From: Micromonospora sp. RP3T
GTDB taxonomy: Bacteria > Actinomycetota > Actinomycetes > Mycobacteriales > Micromonosporaceae
NCBI RefSeq assembly: GCF_003027925.1
Contig: NZ_PYPS01000002.1
Location: 310,001-374,000, forward strand
DNA length: 64,000 bases
Reading direction: 5' to 3'
The translations under genes were made by a program, and so were the position numbers. Each line of letters opens with the position of its first letter. The stretch's first letter is position 1. The notes below the pieces were generated by a model. The model ran no database searches. It was not told the DNA's origin and saw only the letters and a program-made list of their open reading frames with translations. Shown piece by piece: positions 63,601 through 64,000 of the stretch.

Positions 63601-64000
63601 GCTGTTCACGAGCTTGCCCAGGCGCAGCCCGTTACGGCGGATGACCTCCAGCTCCTCGCGGACCGGCCCGTCGGCGTCCCGCAGCCGGCCCCGCAACTCG
63701 TCCACCGGCCCCATGATCAGCGTCAGCGGGGTGCGGAACTCGTGGCTGATGTTGGAGAAGAACGCGGTCTTCGCCCGGTCCAGCTCGGCGAGCTCCTCGG
63801 CCCGCCGCTGCTGGGCCTGGTAGCTGCGGGCGCTGGCGATCCCGGTCGCCACATGCCCGGCGGTCAGTTCCACGAACCCGCGGTAGCCGTCGTCGAGGGC
63901 CCGGTAGCGGTTGAGCCCGGCCACCAGGAACCCGTACGGCGTGCCGCCCTGCTGGCGCAGCGGCACCAGCAGGGCCTCGGTCGGCGGGTCCGGCCAGGCG
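60664..64000 (-). CDS. Hybrid kinase-receiver-SpoIIE phosphatase-RsbW protein (N-terminus off right edge)
   Basis: At least 1,112 residues; the frame stays open to the window edge. Residue numbers here count from 63966. A GAF-like end (about 1-55) is followed by HisKA with FFSNISHEFRTPLTLIMG and a HATPase with NLLSNALKF and DEGSGIGLALVK. A receiver domain comes next (about 350-465, VLVADDNADM, VVSDVMMPRLDG, DDYLVKPFP), then PAS (about 475-590) and GAF (about 610-740). A SpoIIE/PP2C phosphatase follows (VGGDWYDTVELPDG, VVGDCVGHGLRAA, LYTDGLVERRR). The C-terminal HATPase_c_2 (NVLVAAGEACANAIEHGHRD) is RsbW-like. It probably joins sensing to partner switching with the STAS protein downstream. Confidence 0.9.
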   Translation of the reverse strand, partial: AWPDPPTEALLVPLRQQGGTPYGFLVAGLNRYRALDDGYRGFVELTAGHVATGIASARSYQAQQRRAEELAELDRAKTAFFSNISHEFRTPLTLIMGPVDELRGRLRDADGPVREELEVIRRNGLRLGKLVNSLLDFSRIEAGRMQARYQPVDLAAVTADLASVFRSAVERAGLTFEVDCPPLPEPVHIDPGMWEKVVLNLLSNALKFTFDGSVRVELRAEHGQAVLRVVDTGIGVAEEEMPRLFERFHRIENARSRSDEGSGIGLALVKELVTLHGGSITASSTVGRGTAFTVRLPFGYAHLPADAIAPAGSGRVAVSAEPFVQEALRWLPGDPTAEVVREDATPVEGPAPARPGQVPARVLVADDNADMREYLTRLLRSAGHRVRAVADGQEALEAARTHTPDLVVSDVMMPRLDGLQLVAALRADSRTAGTPVLLLSARAGEEAAIEGLEAGADDYLVKPFPAAELLARVRANVELARLRNHHARWRTALIDSLQEAFFVCDEAGAVVEINAAFTDILGYGPEDLPYLPVQPWWPDPEAEPEAHRQVSAAFSVLIGQTKGTYTVPVTHRDGHRLWIATAFNQVDDPDTGRRVIVGTFRDVTTEHYAVQRETALAGLSLRLSQAEDLADALHGVLDEMRKLWRATGVVTAVFGDTAGPDVTATDPLLQWDTLPDERRQELLALRDTPLLTPVATPAHGAGIALEHPDGTMALWIDLGEKRPFTEQDQTLLALLAGHVAQGLHRVHQIDQQRETALALQRAILGPAQLPAGFAVRYAPASLPLKVGGDWYDTVELPDGRIAIVVGDCVGHGLRAATVMGQLRSACRALLLQDASPAQTLMALDRFAALLPGAQCATVLCGVLDPASGRLRYSSAGHPPAIVVHPDGTSELLDQGRSRPLAVRTGRERPEAEVTVPARATLMLYTDGLVERRRQPLTAGIDRAVTAIQEGRGVPVEALATAVMDQLTPEAGYDDDVALLLYRHPGPLELDFPAESSRLAEVRTALRGWLDRCGLAPANSYNVLVAAGEACANAIEHGHRDSPGGRIRLRAAATADALRLSVTDSGHWRDRDRPSDPHRGRGLVLMRALMDSITVTPGATGTTVDMQARIIR

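Overview
The window is GC-rich actinobacterial DNA, with strongly G/C-biased third codon positions, many GTG starts and 1-13 bp start/stop overlaps. It is most consistent with a soil member of the Micromonosporaceae such as Micromonospora. This rests on the many secreted polysaccharidases carrying ricin-B (CBM13) and CBM2 modules, the DUF397-type remnant, and the large palindrome TGTAAGGAGGGGCCCC..., which resembles a repeat I associate with Micromonospora and Salinispora. The taxonomic call is inference; no rRNA or tRNA gene is present to confirm it. No CRISPR array, integrase, transposase, relaxase or replication origin was seen.

Region A (1-8.7 kb) is a cell-envelope and secretion neighbourhood. 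It holds a large uncharacterised protein running off the left edge, a type VII secretion mycosin-like protein that has lost its catalytic His and Ser, and a 58-bp perfect palindrome. A membrane-anchored protein follows with two transglycosylase-like modules plus ricin-B, then an ECF sigma factor with its zinc-binding anti-sigma factor, and a secreted thaumatin-ricin-B fusion.

Region B (8.9-19.1 kb) is a tightly packed nine-gene operon encoding a conjugation-like type IV secretion machine. It contains a DUF6668-type P-loop-like protein, two related two-TM pilin-like proteins, a VirB8-position protein, a VirB6-like channel, an SCO6880-family protein, a VirB4-like ATPase, a VirD4/TraG-like coupling ATPase and a membrane-anchored SLT-GH19 wall hydrolase. 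There is no relaxase or integration gene beside it. This is the strongest candidate for an undescribed system.

Region C (19.2-39.6 kb) is mixed housekeeping and regulatory DNA: a YtrB-like ABC pair, a decayed segment with a DUF5753/DUF397-like remnant and an inverted repeat, two NarL-type two-component systems, and an aldo/keto reductase. It also holds a CE1-CBM2 esterase, PaaX, a TetR/oxidoreductase pair, an ArsR-SRPBCC-DUF6069 operon with tandem operators, a GH11 xylanase, furA-katG, a GNAT, a methyltransferase and a lipoprotein.

Region D (39.7-60.1 kb) is a carbohydrate island. It carries an alpha-amylase with two CBM20 domains, an MFS exporter whose frame runs back into the amylase, a GH43 enzyme and a GH27 alpha-galactosidase. 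It also carries what looks like a nearly complete non-phosphorylative L-fucose pathway: secreted GH29 fucosidase, ABC importer, L-fuconate dehydratase and lactonase in one operon. A second operon encodes a sugar dehydrogenase, mutarotase, Zn-alcohol dehydrogenase and SDR. A FadR-type GntR regulator lies between them. LacI-type palindromes precede the GH43 and fucosidase genes.

Region E (60.4-64 kb, continuing off the right edge) encodes a STAS anti-sigma antagonist and a very large hybrid protein with histidine kinase, receiver, PAS, GAF, SpoIIE phosphatase and RsbW-like kinase domains. It looks like a single-polypeptide partner-switching control system.
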